A stretch of DNA of 64,000 nt from Desulfofundulus thermobenzoicus (GCF_009428905.1 NZ_WHYR01000006.1:1-64000), one strand, 5' to 3'; counted from the first letter of the stretch, positions 23,099 to 32,492 are shown. Program-made: numbers and translations. The notes: generated by a model from the letters alone, not told the origin.

Positions 23099-23235
23099 CC
23101 CATAGGCCGGCCAGTTTCCTGCCCCGGCCCGGCAAACTTCAGGAAACTTTTGCGGGGTATTGAACAGCGGGCCATATGGGTTTATGCTAAAGGTGACGTA
23201 TACCGCCCACCATTTGACCGGTGGAGGTGAAATCC

Positions 23236-25059
23236 ATGTCTTTGCGCGAAAAGGGCTTTAAAAACCAGATTCTGGTGCTGATTGCCGTGCTTTTGATCCT
23301 GCCCATTGCCCTGGCCGTCTACATGGTCCATGTTATCCACAACACCCAGCTGAGCATGGTGGAAAGCCACAAAAAGAACCTGGTCAAGGCCATGAACCTT
23401 TTAGACCGCAGTTTCCCGGGTACATTTGATGATTTACTGGCCGCCGCCGGCGCCGCGGATGCACCCCGCCGGGACAAGGTGATATTGTTGAACCGGCAGT
23501 TAAAGCCGCTCATCGAAAGGGTAAAGGAACACTACCCCGATGCGGAACTGGGTTTTTACTCCCGGGATCTGGACGTGATCCTGGACGGGGAGGAAAACAA
23601 CTACGGCGAAAACTTTTCCCGGCGGCGCAAGCAGGCCTTTGACGAAACGGTCAACGACAACCGGCCGGTGATGCAGGCCCTGGGTATCTCCGAAGGAGGA
23701 CAGCTGGAGATGTACCAGCCCCTGGTCCGCCAGGGCCGGGTCATTGGCGCCGTATGGGCCACGGAAAATCTCTCCGCCATCTACCGGCGGGTGGACCAGG
23801 TGCAGCGGGATGCCTATCTGGTGATCGTGGTGGGTGTGCTGGTGGGTCTGGGGGGGGCCTTTGCCCTGATCCGCAACCTGGTGACGGCGGTAAATCAGGT
23901 GAAACAGGGGGTGCAATTGCTGGAAAGGGATCTCACCCACGTGCTGCCCCCGGCCAGCGGCGAACTGGGGGAAATTTCCTCCGCCATCAACCACCTGGCC
24001 ACCAAACTGGTCAACGTACAAAATTACAACGAAATCATTCTGGCCAGTATTGATGACGGCGTGCTGGCCACGGACCTGAACGGAGTAATTATCGGGGTTA
24101 ACGCCGCCGCCAGGCGTATATTGGACCTGCCGGACGACTGCCTGGAAAAGCCCCTGGAAGAGGTTTTCCCACCCGGCACACCCTTTTATAATTATCTGAC
24201 CGCGGCGTTGCACGAACACCGGCTGGTCAAGGACCAGGAAGTGGTACACCAGGCCGGGGAACGGGGAACACTGCACCTGTTGATCAGCACAGGACTGATG
24301 ACCAACATCCGCCGGGAAATAGTGGGGACCGTCATGACCTGCCGGGACATTACCGAACGGGTGCGCCTGGAAGAACAGATGCGCCGCCAGGAGCGCCTGG
24401 CCTCCCTGGGCAAGCTGGTGGCCGGGGTGGCCCACGAAATCCGCAACCCCCTGACCTCCATCAGCGGCTACACCCAGTTCTGGCAGAAAAACCATACCCC
24501 GTCTCCCCGCTCCCTGGCCATTATCCACCGGGAAGTGGCCAGGTTGAACACCATTGTGGATAAGCTCCTGCACTTTGCCCGGCCGGCCCGGGCGGTGTTC
24601 GGCGCCCACGACGTAAACGCCCTGGTCAACCGGGTGGCCCAGTTTTTCAACGACGCCCACAATTCAGAGATAGAGATTACCAGAGAACTGGCGGAAGATC
24701 TGCCCCCGGCCTGGATGGACCCGGACCAGATGGAACAGGTGTTGTACAACGTAATCTACAATGCCGCCCAGGCCATGTCCGACCGGGGTACGGTGCACAT
24801 TACCACCGGTTTCGACCGGGAAAAGAATTTAATAGAAATCCGGGTGAAGGACCAGGGGCGGGGCATCCCCCCGGAAATAATGCCCCACCTGTTCGACCCC
24901 TTTTTCACCACCAAGCCCAAAGGCGCGGGTCTGGGGCTGGCCATTGCCTACGAAATCATGCGTGCCCACGGGGGGGAAATTCAGCTGGAAAGCCAGCTGG
25001 GCCAGGGCACCACCTGCCGGATTTTCATTCCGGTAGCGGAAGGGGGAGACATGGTTTAA
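23236..25059 (+). CDS. Membrane sensor histidine kinase with PAS domain (paralogue A)
   Basis: 607 residues: TM1 about 10-33, an outside sensor loop about 34-192, TM2 about 193-213, HAMP to ~265, PAS ~268-375, HisKA with phospho-accepting His400 in GVAHEIRNPLTS, and HATPase with the N box (NVIYNAAQAM), DQGRGIPPEI and GAGLGLAIAYEI. The start ATG at 23236 follows GGAGGTGAAATCC. It is the NtrB/AtoS type that normally pairs with sigma-54 activators, but no regulator gene follows; two close paralogues are at 57350 and 62371 near NtrC-type regulators, so cross-pairing is possible. Confidence 0.92.
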   Translation: MSLREKGFKNQILVLIAVLLILPIALAVYMVHVIHNTQLSMVESHKKNLVKAMNLLDRSFPGTFDDLLAAAGAADAPRRDKVILLNRQLKPLIERVKEHYPDAELGFYSRDLDVILDGEENNYGENFSRRRKQAFDETVNDNRPVMQALGISEGGQLEMYQPLVRQGRVIGAVWATENLSAIYRRVDQVQRDAYLVIVVGVLVGLGGAFALIRNLVTAVNQVKQGVQLLERDLTHVLPPASGELGEISSAINHLATKLVNVQNYNEIILASIDDGVLATDLNGVIIGVNAAARRILDLPDDCLEKPLEEVFPPGTPFYNYLTAALHEHRLVKDQEVVHQAGERGTLHLLISTGLMTNIRREIVGTVMTCRDITERVRLEEQMRRQERLASLGKLVAGVAHEIRNPLTSISGYTQFWQKNHTPSPRSLAIIHREVARLNTIVDKLLHFARPARAVFGAHDVNALVNRVAQFFNDAHNSEIEITRELAEDLPPAWMDPDQMEQVLYNVIYNAAQAMSDRGTVHITTGFDREKNLIEIRVKDQGRGIPPEIMPHLFDPFFTTKPKGAGLGLAIAYEIMRAHGGEIQLESQLGQGTTCRIFIPVAEGGDMV

Positions 25060-25097
25060 AATCTGATATATTAAATCTGTCAGACAACTGACGGGAG

Positions 25098-25478
25098 ATG
25101 GGGACCTTGCAATTAATTTTCATGAAAAGAGCGGTCACGGCTCCGGAAGCGACTCTGGCGGTGGCTGAAAAAACCCGCGCCGCGCTGGCAGCTATTTACG
25201 CCCGCCGGGATTTGCCCCCCGGCGCCCGGGTAGCAATTACCGCCGGCAGCCGGGGGATTGCCAATTACCTGACCATCATGCGTACAGCGGTGGAGTTTAT
25301 CCGGGAGCGGGGCGGGAAGCTCTTCCTGGTGCCGGCCATGGGCAGCCACGGCGGCGGCACGGTGGCCGGGCGGCGGGCGGTACTGGCCGGACTGGGCATC
25401 ACGGAGGAAAGCGTAGGGGCGCCCGTTTTGGACTTGCCCATGAAAACGTTCTTTTTCGCCATTGGTTATGAAAATTAG
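25098..25478 (+). pseudogene. Truncated LarA-like (DUF2088) protein
   Basis: The frame matches the N-terminal part of the LarA/lactate racemase-like family (DUF2088): GARVAITAGSRGIANY, then LFLVPAMGSHGGGTVAGR and ITEESVGAPV. Full members are roughly 420 residues; here similarity stops at about residue 115 and a stop follows after a few unrelated codons. The 3' part is replaced by sequence leading into tandem repeats. Its place just ahead of a GlcD/GlcF 2-hydroxyacid dehydrogenase pair suggests that an intact ancestor took part in lactate or related hydroxyacid use. A TTG at 25107 is an alternative start. Confidence 0.7.
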
Positions 25479-25610
25479 GCACAGAGACACAAAAATCCCA
25501 AGAGAACTGGATAGACGAGATACCAGGGAAATATCTGTACCTTATATATCTGGCAGACAGGATTATATCAATACCTCTGTCCCGTAGCATGGAACCGTTT
25601 TTTAACTCAT

Positions 25611-25721
25611 CCTGATAATGTGTCAGAGAACCGTCCCCTGACACACTCCTGATAATGTGTCAGAGAACCGTCCCCTGACACACTCCTGATAATGTGTCAG
25701 AGAACCGTCCCCTGACACACT
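25611..25721. repeat. Three tandem 37-bp palindromic repeats
   Basis: Three identical 37-base units begin at 25611, 25648 and 25685. Each contains TGTGTCAG and CTGACACA arms around an AGAACCGTCCC core, so each can form a hairpin. Spacers are not unique sequences, so this is not a CRISPR array. The unit also occurs at 21.4 kb in the opposite orientation. A partial fourth follows up to about 25742. Confidence 0.9.
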
Positions 25722-25761
25722 CTGACACACTTGACACACTTGTTCAGGGGGTAAGACGAAG

Positions 25762-27159
25762 ATGACGTTAATTCAAAAACTGGCCGCCGTGGTCGGTCAA
25801 CAAAACGTTTTCAGCGCCCCCGATGAGCGCTACGCCTACAGCTACGACGCCACCTTCCGGCGCCACCGGCCGGACGTGGTGGTGCGGCCGGCGAACACGG
25901 AAGAGGTTGCGGGGATCTTACGCCTGGCCTGGGAGACGGAAACCCCGGTGGTACCGCGGGGGGCGGGGACGGGCCTCTCCGGCGGGTCGGTGCCGGTGCG
26001 GGGCGGAATCGCCCTGGATCTTACCCGGATGAACCGGATCCTGGAGATCAATACCGACGATCTGCTGGCCGTAGTGGAGCCGGGGGTGGTAACGGATGAT
26101 TTTGCCCGGGCCGTGGCCGAAAAAGGCTTTTTCTTCCCGCCGGACCCCTCCAGCAGCAAATCCTCCACCATCGGCGGCAACCTGGCCGAAAACGCCGGCG
26201 GCAGCAGGGCCTTCAAATACGGCGTAATCAGGGACTACACCCTGGGGCTGGAAGTTGTTCTGGCCGACGGGCGGGTCATCCACACCGGGGGACGAACCAT
26301 TAAAAATGTCTCGGGATACGATCTGACCAGACTTTTCGTAGGATCCGAAGGGACCCTCGGGGTAATCACGCAGGCCGTCCTGAGGTTCATCCCCCCGCCC
26401 GAAGCAACCCGAACCCTGCTCACCTTTTTCCCCCGCCTGGACGACGCGGCCCGTACCGTCAGCGCTATCATCGCCCGGGGAATTACGCCCGCCGCCCTGG
26501 AGTTCATGGATGACCAGAGTATCCGGGTGGTGGAAGAATATTTGCACCTGGGCCTGCCCCTGGATGTGGAGGCTTTGCTCCTGGTAGAGGTCGACGGCCC
26601 GGCCGCCGTGCTGGCGCAGCAAATCGCCGAAATAGCCGCCCTGTGCCGGGAAATGGGCTCCCGGGAATTGCGGGTGGCCAGTACGGCCAAAGAAGCTGAA
26701 AACCTGTGGAAGGCGCGCAAATCCATTTCCCCGGCGGTGGCCCGGATCAAGCCCACCAAAATCTCCGAAGACGCCACCGTGCCGCGCAGCCGGATTCCCG
26801 AAATGGTCAGGCGGCTGAAAGAAATCGCCGCCAGATACGACTTAAAGATGGTGATTTTCGGACACGCCGGGGACGGCAACCTCCATCCGAACATCATGTG
26901 CGACGAACGGGACGCTGACGAAATGCGGCGGGTAGAACAGGCGGTGGCCGAGATTTTCCAGGCCGCCCTGGAACTGGGCGGCACCCTTTCGGGCGAACAC
27001 GGCATCGGCTTTATGAAGGCGCCCTTTATGCCCCGGGAACACGGCGAAAACGGGCTTTGGGCCATGCGGTCAATCAAGCAGGCCCTGGATCCCAGGGGAA
27101 TCCTGAACCCGGGGAAAATTTTTCCGGCGGCCCAAGACACAAAAGTAATATTACCCTGA
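25762..27159 (+). CDS. glcD: FAD-binding 2-hydroxyacid (glycolate/lactate) dehydrogenase, GlcD-like
   Basis: 465 residues. The FAD-binding type 4 domain carries VVPRGAGTGLSGGSVP (about 70-85) and PPDPSSSKSSTIGGNLAENAGG (about 128-150); the C-terminal FAD-oxidase domain ends with GEHGIGFMK and LDPRGILNPGK. This is the catalytic subunit of glycolate/D-lactate dehydrogenases, oxidising 2-hydroxyacids to oxoacids. A GGGGG site lies before the ATG. The next gene is the Fe-S partner, 72 bases on. The substrate cannot be told from sequence; the LarA remnant upstream favours lactate. Confidence 0.9.
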   Translation: MTLIQKLAAVVGQQNVFSAPDERYAYSYDATFRRHRPDVVVRPANTEEVAGILRLAWETETPVVPRGAGTGLSGGSVPVRGGIALDLTRMNRILEINTDDLLAVVEPGVVTDDFARAVAEKGFFFPPDPSSSKSSTIGGNLAENAGGSRAFKYGVIRDYTLGLEVVLADGRVIHTGGRTIKNVSGYDLTRLFVGSEGTLGVITQAVLRFIPPPEATRTLLTFFPRLDDAARTVSAIIARGITPAALEFMDDQSIRVVEEYLHLGLPLDVEALLLVEVDGPAAVLAQQIAEIAALCREMGSRELRVASTAKEAENLWKARKSISPAVARIKPTKISEDATVPRSRIPEMVRRLKEIAARYDLKMVIFGHAGDGNLHPNIMCDERDADEMRRVEQAVAEIFQAALELGGTLSGEHGIGFMKAPFMPREHGENGLWAMRSIKQALDPRGILNPGKIFPAAQDTKVILP

Positions 27160-27231
27160 CGACGGGGAATATTTTTTCCCTGTGCCTTTTTTAGAAACTT
27201 AATGCCCGATCTTTTCGTATGGAGGAACGCA

Positions 27232-28545
27232 ATGCTGGTTAAAAAAGGTGCTCCGGACCCGTTGCCGGAAGAACTTTATTTGCGGTGCGTGCACTGCGGG
27301 ATGTGCGTGCGGACCTGCCCGCTCTTTCAAGAAACGGGACTGGAAATGGATTCGCCCCGGGGGCGGGTCCAGCTGCTGCGGGGCTTCAGCCTGGGGGAAC
27401 TGGCCGCCACCCCGGGTCTGTTCCGAACGATCTGGAACTGCCTGGACTGCCGGGCCTGTGAGGCGGCCTGCCCGTCGGGCGTGCGGCCGGGGGCGCTGGT
27501 GGAGAAGGCGCGGGACCGTCTGGGCAGGCTTGAGAAACGGCCCGGTGCGGGGATTCTCTTGCGGGAACTGGCCATGCGCTTTCTTTTTCCATACCCCCGG
27601 CGGCTGGAGCTGGCGGGGCGGTTCCTGCGATTTTACCAGCGTTCCGGACTGCGGACGGCGGCCCGGCGACTGGGCCTCCTGAAGCTATTTCCGCCCGCCG
27701 TCAGGGAGATGGAACGCATCCTGCCGGCGGTCCCGGCCAGAACGGCCAGGGCAATTCTGGCCAGGGCCGACAAAAACGGGGAAGGCGGGGCAAGGGCAGG
27801 AAACGGCCGCACCGCCGGTCTCTTTTTGGGCTGCGTGATGGACGTCCTTTTCGCCGGAATAAACCTGGCCACCGCCCGCCTCCTGGAGCGCCACGGCTTC
27901 CGGGTGACGGCCCCGGCCGGTCAGGTCTGCTGCGGTGCCCTGCACCTGCATAACGGAAACCGGGCAGGGGCTGTAAAACTGGCCCGCCGGAATATCGACG
28001 CCTTTCTGGCGGCCGGGGTGGATTGCGTGGTGACCAACGCCGGGGGCTGCGGGGCGGCCCTTCTGGAGTACCCGGAAATACTGGCCGGCGATCCCGTCTA
28101 TGCGGACAGGGCGCGGGAATTTGCCCGGAAGGTAATCGACATTGCGGAGCTTCTGGCGCAAACCGGCTTCGTCCCGCCCCGCGGCTCTTTTCCCCACCGG
28201 GTTGCCTACCAGGCTTCCTGCCACCTGAAAAACATCATGGGGGTGGCAGACGCCCCCAAACGGCTGCTCCGGCAGGTGTCGGGACTCACGCTCCTGGAGA
28301 TGCCCGACGAGGCCCGCTGCTGCGGCGGTGCCGGCATTTACAACCTGACCCACCCGGAAATGGCCGGGGCCCTTTTGCGCCGCAAGATGGCCGATATACC
28401 GCCCGGGACGGAAGTGGTGGCCACCGGCAACCCCGGCTGCCTGCTGCAGCTACTGCATGGGGCGGAAAAATACGGCCCGCCCGTGCAAGTCAAACATATC
28501 GTCGAGATCCTGGAAGAGGCTTATACGGCAGGTGAGCACAAATAA
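27232..28545 (+). CDS. glcF: Fe-S subunit of 2-hydroxyacid dehydrogenase, GlcF-like
   Basis: 437 residues. Two [4Fe-4S] motifs of CxxCxxCxxxCP type at about residues 20-31 (CVHCGMCVRTCP) and 69-80 (CLDCRACEAACP), then two CCG domains (QVCCGALH and RCCGGAGIYN). It passes electrons from the FAD subunit to the membrane pool or an electron-transfer protein. The ATG at 27232 has GGAGG 6 bases upstream; the in-frame ATG at 27202 has none. Co-transcribed with the GlcD-like gene. Confidence 0.9.
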   Translation: MLVKKGAPDPLPEELYLRCVHCGMCVRTCPLFQETGLEMDSPRGRVQLLRGFSLGELAATPGLFRTIWNCLDCRACEAACPSGVRPGALVEKARDRLGRLEKRPGAGILLRELAMRFLFPYPRRLELAGRFLRFYQRSGLRTAARRLGLLKLFPPAVREMERILPAVPARTARAILARADKNGEGGARAGNGRTAGLFLGCVMDVLFAGINLATARLLERHGFRVTAPAGQVCCGALHLHNGNRAGAVKLARRNIDAFLAAGVDCVVTNAGGCGAALLEYPEILAGDPVYADRAREFARKVIDIAELLAQTGFVPPRGSFPHRVAYQASCHLKNIMGVADAPKRLLRQVSGLTLLEMPDEARCCGGAGIYNLTHPEMAGALLRRKMADIPPGTEVVATGNPGCLLQLLHGAEKYGPPVQVKHIVEILEEAYTAGEHK

Positions 28546-28642
28546 GTTGCGTTAATTTAATCCAATTCAACCTGACAGCGGACCGTCTCTTTCGGTCTTC
28601 CTATCGGAACAGGCAGGCACGGACAGTAAAGGGCGGCCAATA

Positions 28643-29143
28643 ATGACCAGAGCGCCGCGGGTGGAGGGAAAGCTCTGGCTGCCGGAAAAACACCGGCTCA
28701 AGGTGTGGGAGCTGCTGCTTTTCGGCGCTCCCTATAACGTTGAGTTAATCAGAGGCCGGGACGGCCGGTACAGGGTGCACATTACCTTCACCATAACGGC
28801 ACCTGAACCGGTGACCAGTTCCAACCGGGGCTACCTGGGCATGGACACCAACCCGGACGGGGTGGCTTTAGCCAACGTCAATTATTTCGGCCAGCCCGAA
28901 CCCTGGCCGGAGGGTTTCGAGGTACCTTACCCGAAGGCATTACACAAATTTGCCGGGGAATTCCAGGTGACAGTGCAACCGAACGGTTTTCTGTACATCA
29001 AGATACCGGAACTTGCTTACAGCCGCGGATACCGGCGCACCTATCTGATAGGCGTGCTGGCCAAAGTGGTGGTGGACATCATCCTGCAACACTCCCGCAA
29101 TCACTTCCCGAAACCCCTGCCTGATTTTTTGCCGCTTTGCTGA
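28643..29143 (+). pseudogene. TnpB-like (IS200/IS605-associated) fragment
   Basis: A 166-codon frame contains RVHITFTI and GYLGMDTNPDGVALANV, the RuvC-I region with the first catalytic Asp of TnpB-related proteins. The start is missing and the central and C-terminal catalytic parts are largely gone, the frame joining directly to a poorly matching end (HFPKPLPDFLPLC). The protein is far shorter than the ~400-550 of the family. It is a remnant and marks the beginning of the accessory zone. Confidence 0.6.
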
Positions 29144-29335
29144 TGGTTAAGAGTTCCATAGTATATTGCAACTGCTTTGTTATGTTTTATCAATATTTGT
29201 CGGCCTGTTGGTAGCTGCTGCAAACCTCCACCTCAAAATTGATTTATATCCCGGTTAATTTCAATCTGTCAACCCATATCCAATGTAACACACTTATTTT
29301 TATTTTAACAACCATTTACATCATATTATAGAAAT

Positions 29336-29653
29336 CTACCTTATAAGCCACCCATAATCCTGCCTACAATCCACAATATAGTCAACGTAGACCGTCTGAT
29401 CCTTGACTTGGTATAAAATGAGATACCATTTCTTAATAAACATCTTGTGGTATTTGTTTGGTGGAATAAACTCGGCCTCCAGAAACGGGAAACGCTCCGG
29501 CATTTGGTGAAGGGAACGGATGGCGTCCATCAGGTCGTTTTTGATTTTGCGGGCGGCGGTGGGACTTTTCTGCGCCAGAAAACGGACATGGCCCGCCAGC
29601 ATTTGACGGGCGCGATCGGAAACAATCACCTTATACTGAGGCTTCTTTTCCAT
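29336..29653 (-). CDS. RelE/ParE-type toxin
   Basis: 105 residues starting MEKKPQYKVIVSDRARQML, with the RelE-fold pattern: helical LAQKSPTAARKIKNDLMDAI, then FPFLEAEFIPPNKYHKMFIKKWYLILYQV and a final DCRQDY segment. Members cut mRNA on the ribosome or poison gyrase. It overlaps the 3' end of the antitoxin gene by 23 bases, typical of such operons. The ATG at 29653 rather than 29698 is chosen because the family starts here. Confidence 0.85.
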   Translation of the reverse strand: MEKKPQYKVIVSDRARQMLAGHVRFLAQKSPTAARKIKNDLMDAIRSLHQMPERFPFLEAEFIPPNKYHKMFIKKWYLILYQVKDQTVYVDYIVDCRQDYGWLIR

Positions 29654-29921
29654 GTTCCACCTCATCAATAATGCTGTCCAGATAGCTGTCCAGTTCATCC
29701 GGCGTTACTCCGGCGCGTCCGGCCAGACGGTCTTCTTCGACGGCCAGCAGTTCTTCCCGCAGCTTCAGCATTTTTTCACGGCGGGTAAACGCCTCTATAT
29801 CCATCACCACGAGATCGCCCTCGCCGTTTTTGGTAAGATACACCGGCTCACCTGTAGACCTGCACAAATCCGCTATTTCATTATAGTTCTGCCGGATGCT
29901 TGCGGACGGTTTAATGTGCAT
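29631..29921 (-). CDS. Phd/YefM-family antitoxin
   Basis: 96 residues starting MHIKPSASIRQNYNEIADLC, with GEPVYLTKNGEGDLVVMD, the conserved Phd/YefM DNA-binding part, and an acidic C-terminal tail (DELDSYLDSIIDEVEHGKE) that would bind the toxin. AAGGAG lies 8 bases before the ATG at 29921. First gene of a toxin-antitoxin operon; probable autoregulation at its own promoter. Confidence 0.87.
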   Translation of the reverse strand: MHIKPSASIRQNYNEIADLCRSTGEPVYLTKNGEGDLVVMDIEAFTRREKMLKLREELLAVEEDRLAGRAGVTPDELDSYLDSIIDEVEHGKEASV

Positions 29922-30104
29922 GGTATCAACTCCTTGTAGTAAAATTCTAACCATATTATAGCTCTCTCATGCTATGGAATCAACTGCTTTGGTTAGAACC
30001 TGGTTAGAACCTTTCAATTTCCTGCGGCCTTCTTATCTCTAACGCTATTTTCAAATAGACGTTGTAATCCTTTCCGCGCTGGGGCGGCTCGTCGGAAATG
30101 GTGA

Positions 30105-30480
30105 AAAGCAGCTGGCACCCCAAGCTAAAGAAGCAGGAGAAGGTGCTTTCCAGCGCCTTAAAGCACTGGGACGGCCTGACCGTCTTTGTAGACAATCATT
30201 AGTTCCGATGGACAATAACATTGCGGAGCGAGCTTTGCGGCCGGGCGCCCTAGGGGCGCAAGAACTATTACGGCACCCACTCCGAGTGGAGCGTCAAACT
30301 GCTGGCCTCATCCATGTCTGTTCTGCAGACGGCGGAAAAACATAATCTGAACGCCCTGGCCTATCTCCGGTACTACCTCGACGCCTGCGCCAAGTCGGGC
30401 GGTCCCCCACCGGACTTGGAGAAGTTCCTGCCTTGGAACATCCCGGACGAGATTATCAGAGAGTACGGCATGGCAAGGGG
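30105..30480 (+). pseudogene. IS66-family transposase, 3' remnant
   Basis: Reading across one frameshift near 30250 gives WHPKLKKQEKVLSSALKHWDGLTVFVDN, PMDNNIAERALRPG and GRKNYYGTHSEWSVKLLASS, which are C-terminal IS66 TnpC motifs including the last catalytic region. The N-terminal two thirds are absent, and a stop interrupts VDNH. It is an inactive fragment fused downstream to a DruA-like piece. Confidence 0.75.
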
Positions 30481-30499
30481 GAGGGATCATCCTGCTAAT

Positions 30500-30715
30500 T
30501 TCCCGCTCACCATCTGCGACCGGTCACTCAATCTTTGCGACATCGAGCTGATCCGTCAGATCATTCTATCCGATCCCACGGCCAGCCGGGTGCAAATCTC
30601 CCGCGAGGTCTGTCAGGCCTGGTCCTGGTTCAAGCCGGACGGTGGCCTTAAAGACACGAGCTGCCGGGTGCTTCTCCTCAGGCTGCACCGCCTGGGTCTG
30701 ATCGCATTGCCGGCG
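30500..30715 (+). pseudogene. DUF4338 (DruA-like) N-terminal fragment
   Basis: In frame with the IS66 tail, about 70 residues (LCDIELIRQIILSDP, SREVCQAWSWFKPDGGLKD, CRVLLLRLHRLGLIALP) match the N-terminal part of DUF4338 proteins, the family of DruA from Druantia defence and of some transposon-linked proteins. It breaks off at about 30715, where an opposite-strand transposase remnant begins. It is a remnant, not a defence system. Confidence 0.6.
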
Positions 30716-30892
30716 CCAGCAGGTCAGGTTGGAGAAGTAGAGGCCCTCCCGACGAAGAAGTGCACCCAATTCCCCGGGCTCACATGAATCCTCCTTACGC
30801 AGGATACCCAGTTTATACTCGGCTGTAAACTTCCGGCGTTTCGGTTTCTCGATTACCTCTGGATCTGGTGGGGAGGATTGTTCTTCTCTCAC
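30715..30892 (-). pseudogene. IS3-type transposase OrfA, 5' remnant
   Basis: From the ATG at 30892 the frame reads KPKRRKFTAEYKLGILRKEDSC, GELGALLRREGLYFSNLTCWRRQ, the helix-turn-helix part of IS3-group OrfA proteins. It is truncated at about 60 residues where the DUF4338 fragment begins on the other strand. Confidence 0.65.
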
Positions 30893-31008
30893 AAATATCT
30901 GTAAAAAAGGGGCAAACAGTATTTCCCTAATGCTGCCCAGTTAATTAAGATAGAACGATCCTCTACGGATCTGCGCGGGGAAACCCCAAAAATGAAACCG
31001 CCTATTTT

Positions 31009-31284
31009 GTGACCAGCATGGCTACCGAAAAAGCAGATTCTAAAACATTACTGGAACTGGTCCGGGGCCACTGGACGATTGAAACTTCATTACACTGGGT
31101 TCGGGATGTAACTTTTGATAAGGACCGCTCCCAGATTCGGACGGGGTCTGCCCCGCGCGTTTTTGCTTCTATACGAAACCTGGCCATTAGTCTCTTGCGT
31201 TTACATGGTTTTAAAAACATTGCCTCGGGATTACGCAAACTCAGCTGGAACGCGGAATTGGCTCTGGCCATGATCGGGGTTTAG
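31009..31284 (+). pseudogene. ISAs1-family transposase, C-terminal remnant
   Basis: The frame includes [29 protein letters not shown] followed by a helical end, the C-terminal signature of ISAs1 (H-repeat) transposases; the first two thirds are missing. Adjacent to an ISL3 fragment. Confidence 0.75.
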
Positions 31285-31715
31285 ACGATTTGACTTTGAC
31301 GTTACCTTGGGGGTGAAGCAGATTACGGTACCATGGGCGAGACCCGGCAGCGATTTCACCTTGCTGTTTGAATCGCTGATCATGCTGCTGGCTAAGGATA
31401 TGCCTGTAAAAGCTATTGCTGAGCTGGTAGGAGAACATGACACTCGGTTATGGCGGTGCATTTGCAAAAGACTTACGGGAACACAAGGGGAACCCTAACG
31501 CTATTAAGACAGTATGCTGTGATCTTTCTCCTGCCTTCATTGCCGGGGTTAAGCCCGCCATGCCTCAGGCGCAATTGGTTTTTGACCGTTTTCATGTCAT
31601 GAAAATTATTAACGAGGCTGTTGATGAGGTTCGCCGGGATGAAGCCAGACAAAATGAAACGCTAAAAAAGACCCGCTACATCTGGCTTGGCTTTCCGTCA
31701 AATAAAATCTTTTCC
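31285..31715 (+). pseudogene. ISL3-family transposase remnant, frameshifted
   Basis: Two frames join: VPWARPGSDFTLLFESLIMLLA and ELVGEHDTRLWR, then, after a shift near 31450, CCDLSPAFIAGVKPAMPQAQLVFDRFHVMKIINEAVDEVRR. These are the helix-turn-helix and DDE regions of ISL3 transposases. Both ends are missing. Confidence 0.75.
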
Positions 31716-31756
31716 CTAATTTTACATGACTTCCAGCCAGGCCGCCAGCGGTTTAT

Positions 31757-31930
31757 ATGGCTTAGAAAAGCAAAACAGGGCAGCCACTGTTTGAGGCCGC
31801 CCAGTAATAACACCCACCGTGCATAAAAAAACAACCTTATCTTTTAAGCCCCGACCATATCAGATAAGCCACCCCACCAACAGTGCGATTAGTGCCCAAA
31901 CGGTCAGCCTGGACCCAACTGATATTCTGG
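31757..31930. repeat. Copy of the acyltransferase 3'-flank repeat (decayed)
   Basis: Matches 40000-40175 at roughly 80-90% (ATATGGCTTAGAAAAGCAAA at the start, GGACCCAAC at the end). Its first 45 bases match 50138-50182 as well. In this copy the 28-codon membrane-peptide frame seen at 40079-40165 is broken by small indels. Confidence 0.75.
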
Positions 31931-31958
31931 TTTCCGAGCATAGAACATTTTTCCAGGA

Positions 31959-32492
31959 CTATGGAACAGGGAATTCATAACTGATATCTGATTCCTTTAT
32001 CCAACCATTTTCCATTCCAGCTGGTAGACGACAGTATGCCCATCCATTTTCCCTTCTAATAATACTTAATACTGAGTGAGCATCTGACCAGATAATTTTA
32101 GATTCCGGATCAGGCCTTGAGTATATATTCTTGCCACGAATGAAACCTTGATTAGGAGCAATGTTTTTCATATTTGCACTATAATCATTACTTTTCAACC
32201 ACCCTTTCATTGGAGGATAGCTAAGGGGAACGCATTCTACAGAGGACCATTCCTCGTTGCCAACCACCTTCTTTTCAAGAACCTTTACAAGGTTGCCCTT
32301 TTCCAATGCTAACACAGTTTTGGCGTTAGATGAAGGCTGTTCTCTAATAACTGTGCTAAAACGGATTACCCTTGTTTCCGGGCGCACATCATGTGAGACA
32401 GGACTGCCTCCTTCCCGATCTAAACAACCATTGACAGTAACTAGTATGCTTATAAAAACTATCAGCAGCAAATAAAAACCATGTTTCTGCAA
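31959..32492 (-). CDS. SH3-domain lipoprotein
   Basis: 177 residues, starting at a TTG (32492) 7 bases after GGAGG. A signal peptide (QKHGFYLLLIVFISILVTVNG) ends in a lipobox with Cys at about residue 23, so it is probably anchored outside the membrane. Two bacterial SH3-like segments follow: RFSTVIREQPSSNAKTVLAL...GNLVKVLEK and IYSRPDPESKIIW...ENGWAYCRL. Such domains bind peptidoglycan. It lies 140 bases after the NlpC/P60-like gene on the same strand and may be co-expressed. AT-rich compared with core genes. Confidence 0.75.
   Translation of the reverse strand: MQKHGFYLLLIVFISILVTVNGCLDREGGSPVSHDVRPETRVIRFSTVIREQPSSNAKTVLALEKGNLVKVLEKKVVGNEEWSSVECVPLSYPPMKGWLKSNDYSANMKNIAPNQGFIRGKNIYSRPDPESKIIWSDAHSVLSIIRRENGWAYCRLPAGMENGWIKESDISYEFPVP

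Noticed and set aside
25611-25742. Regular short repeats as a CRISPR array
   Set aside because: The 37-bp units abut each other without unique spacers, and no cas gene is in the window.
29447-29939. Plus-strand frames opposite the RelE/Phd genes
   Set aside because: They are antisense shadows of clearly recognisable toxin and antitoxin genes.
30500-30715. Druantia defence system from the DruA-like sequence
   Set aside because: Only about 70 N-terminal residues remain and no druBCDE genes are present.
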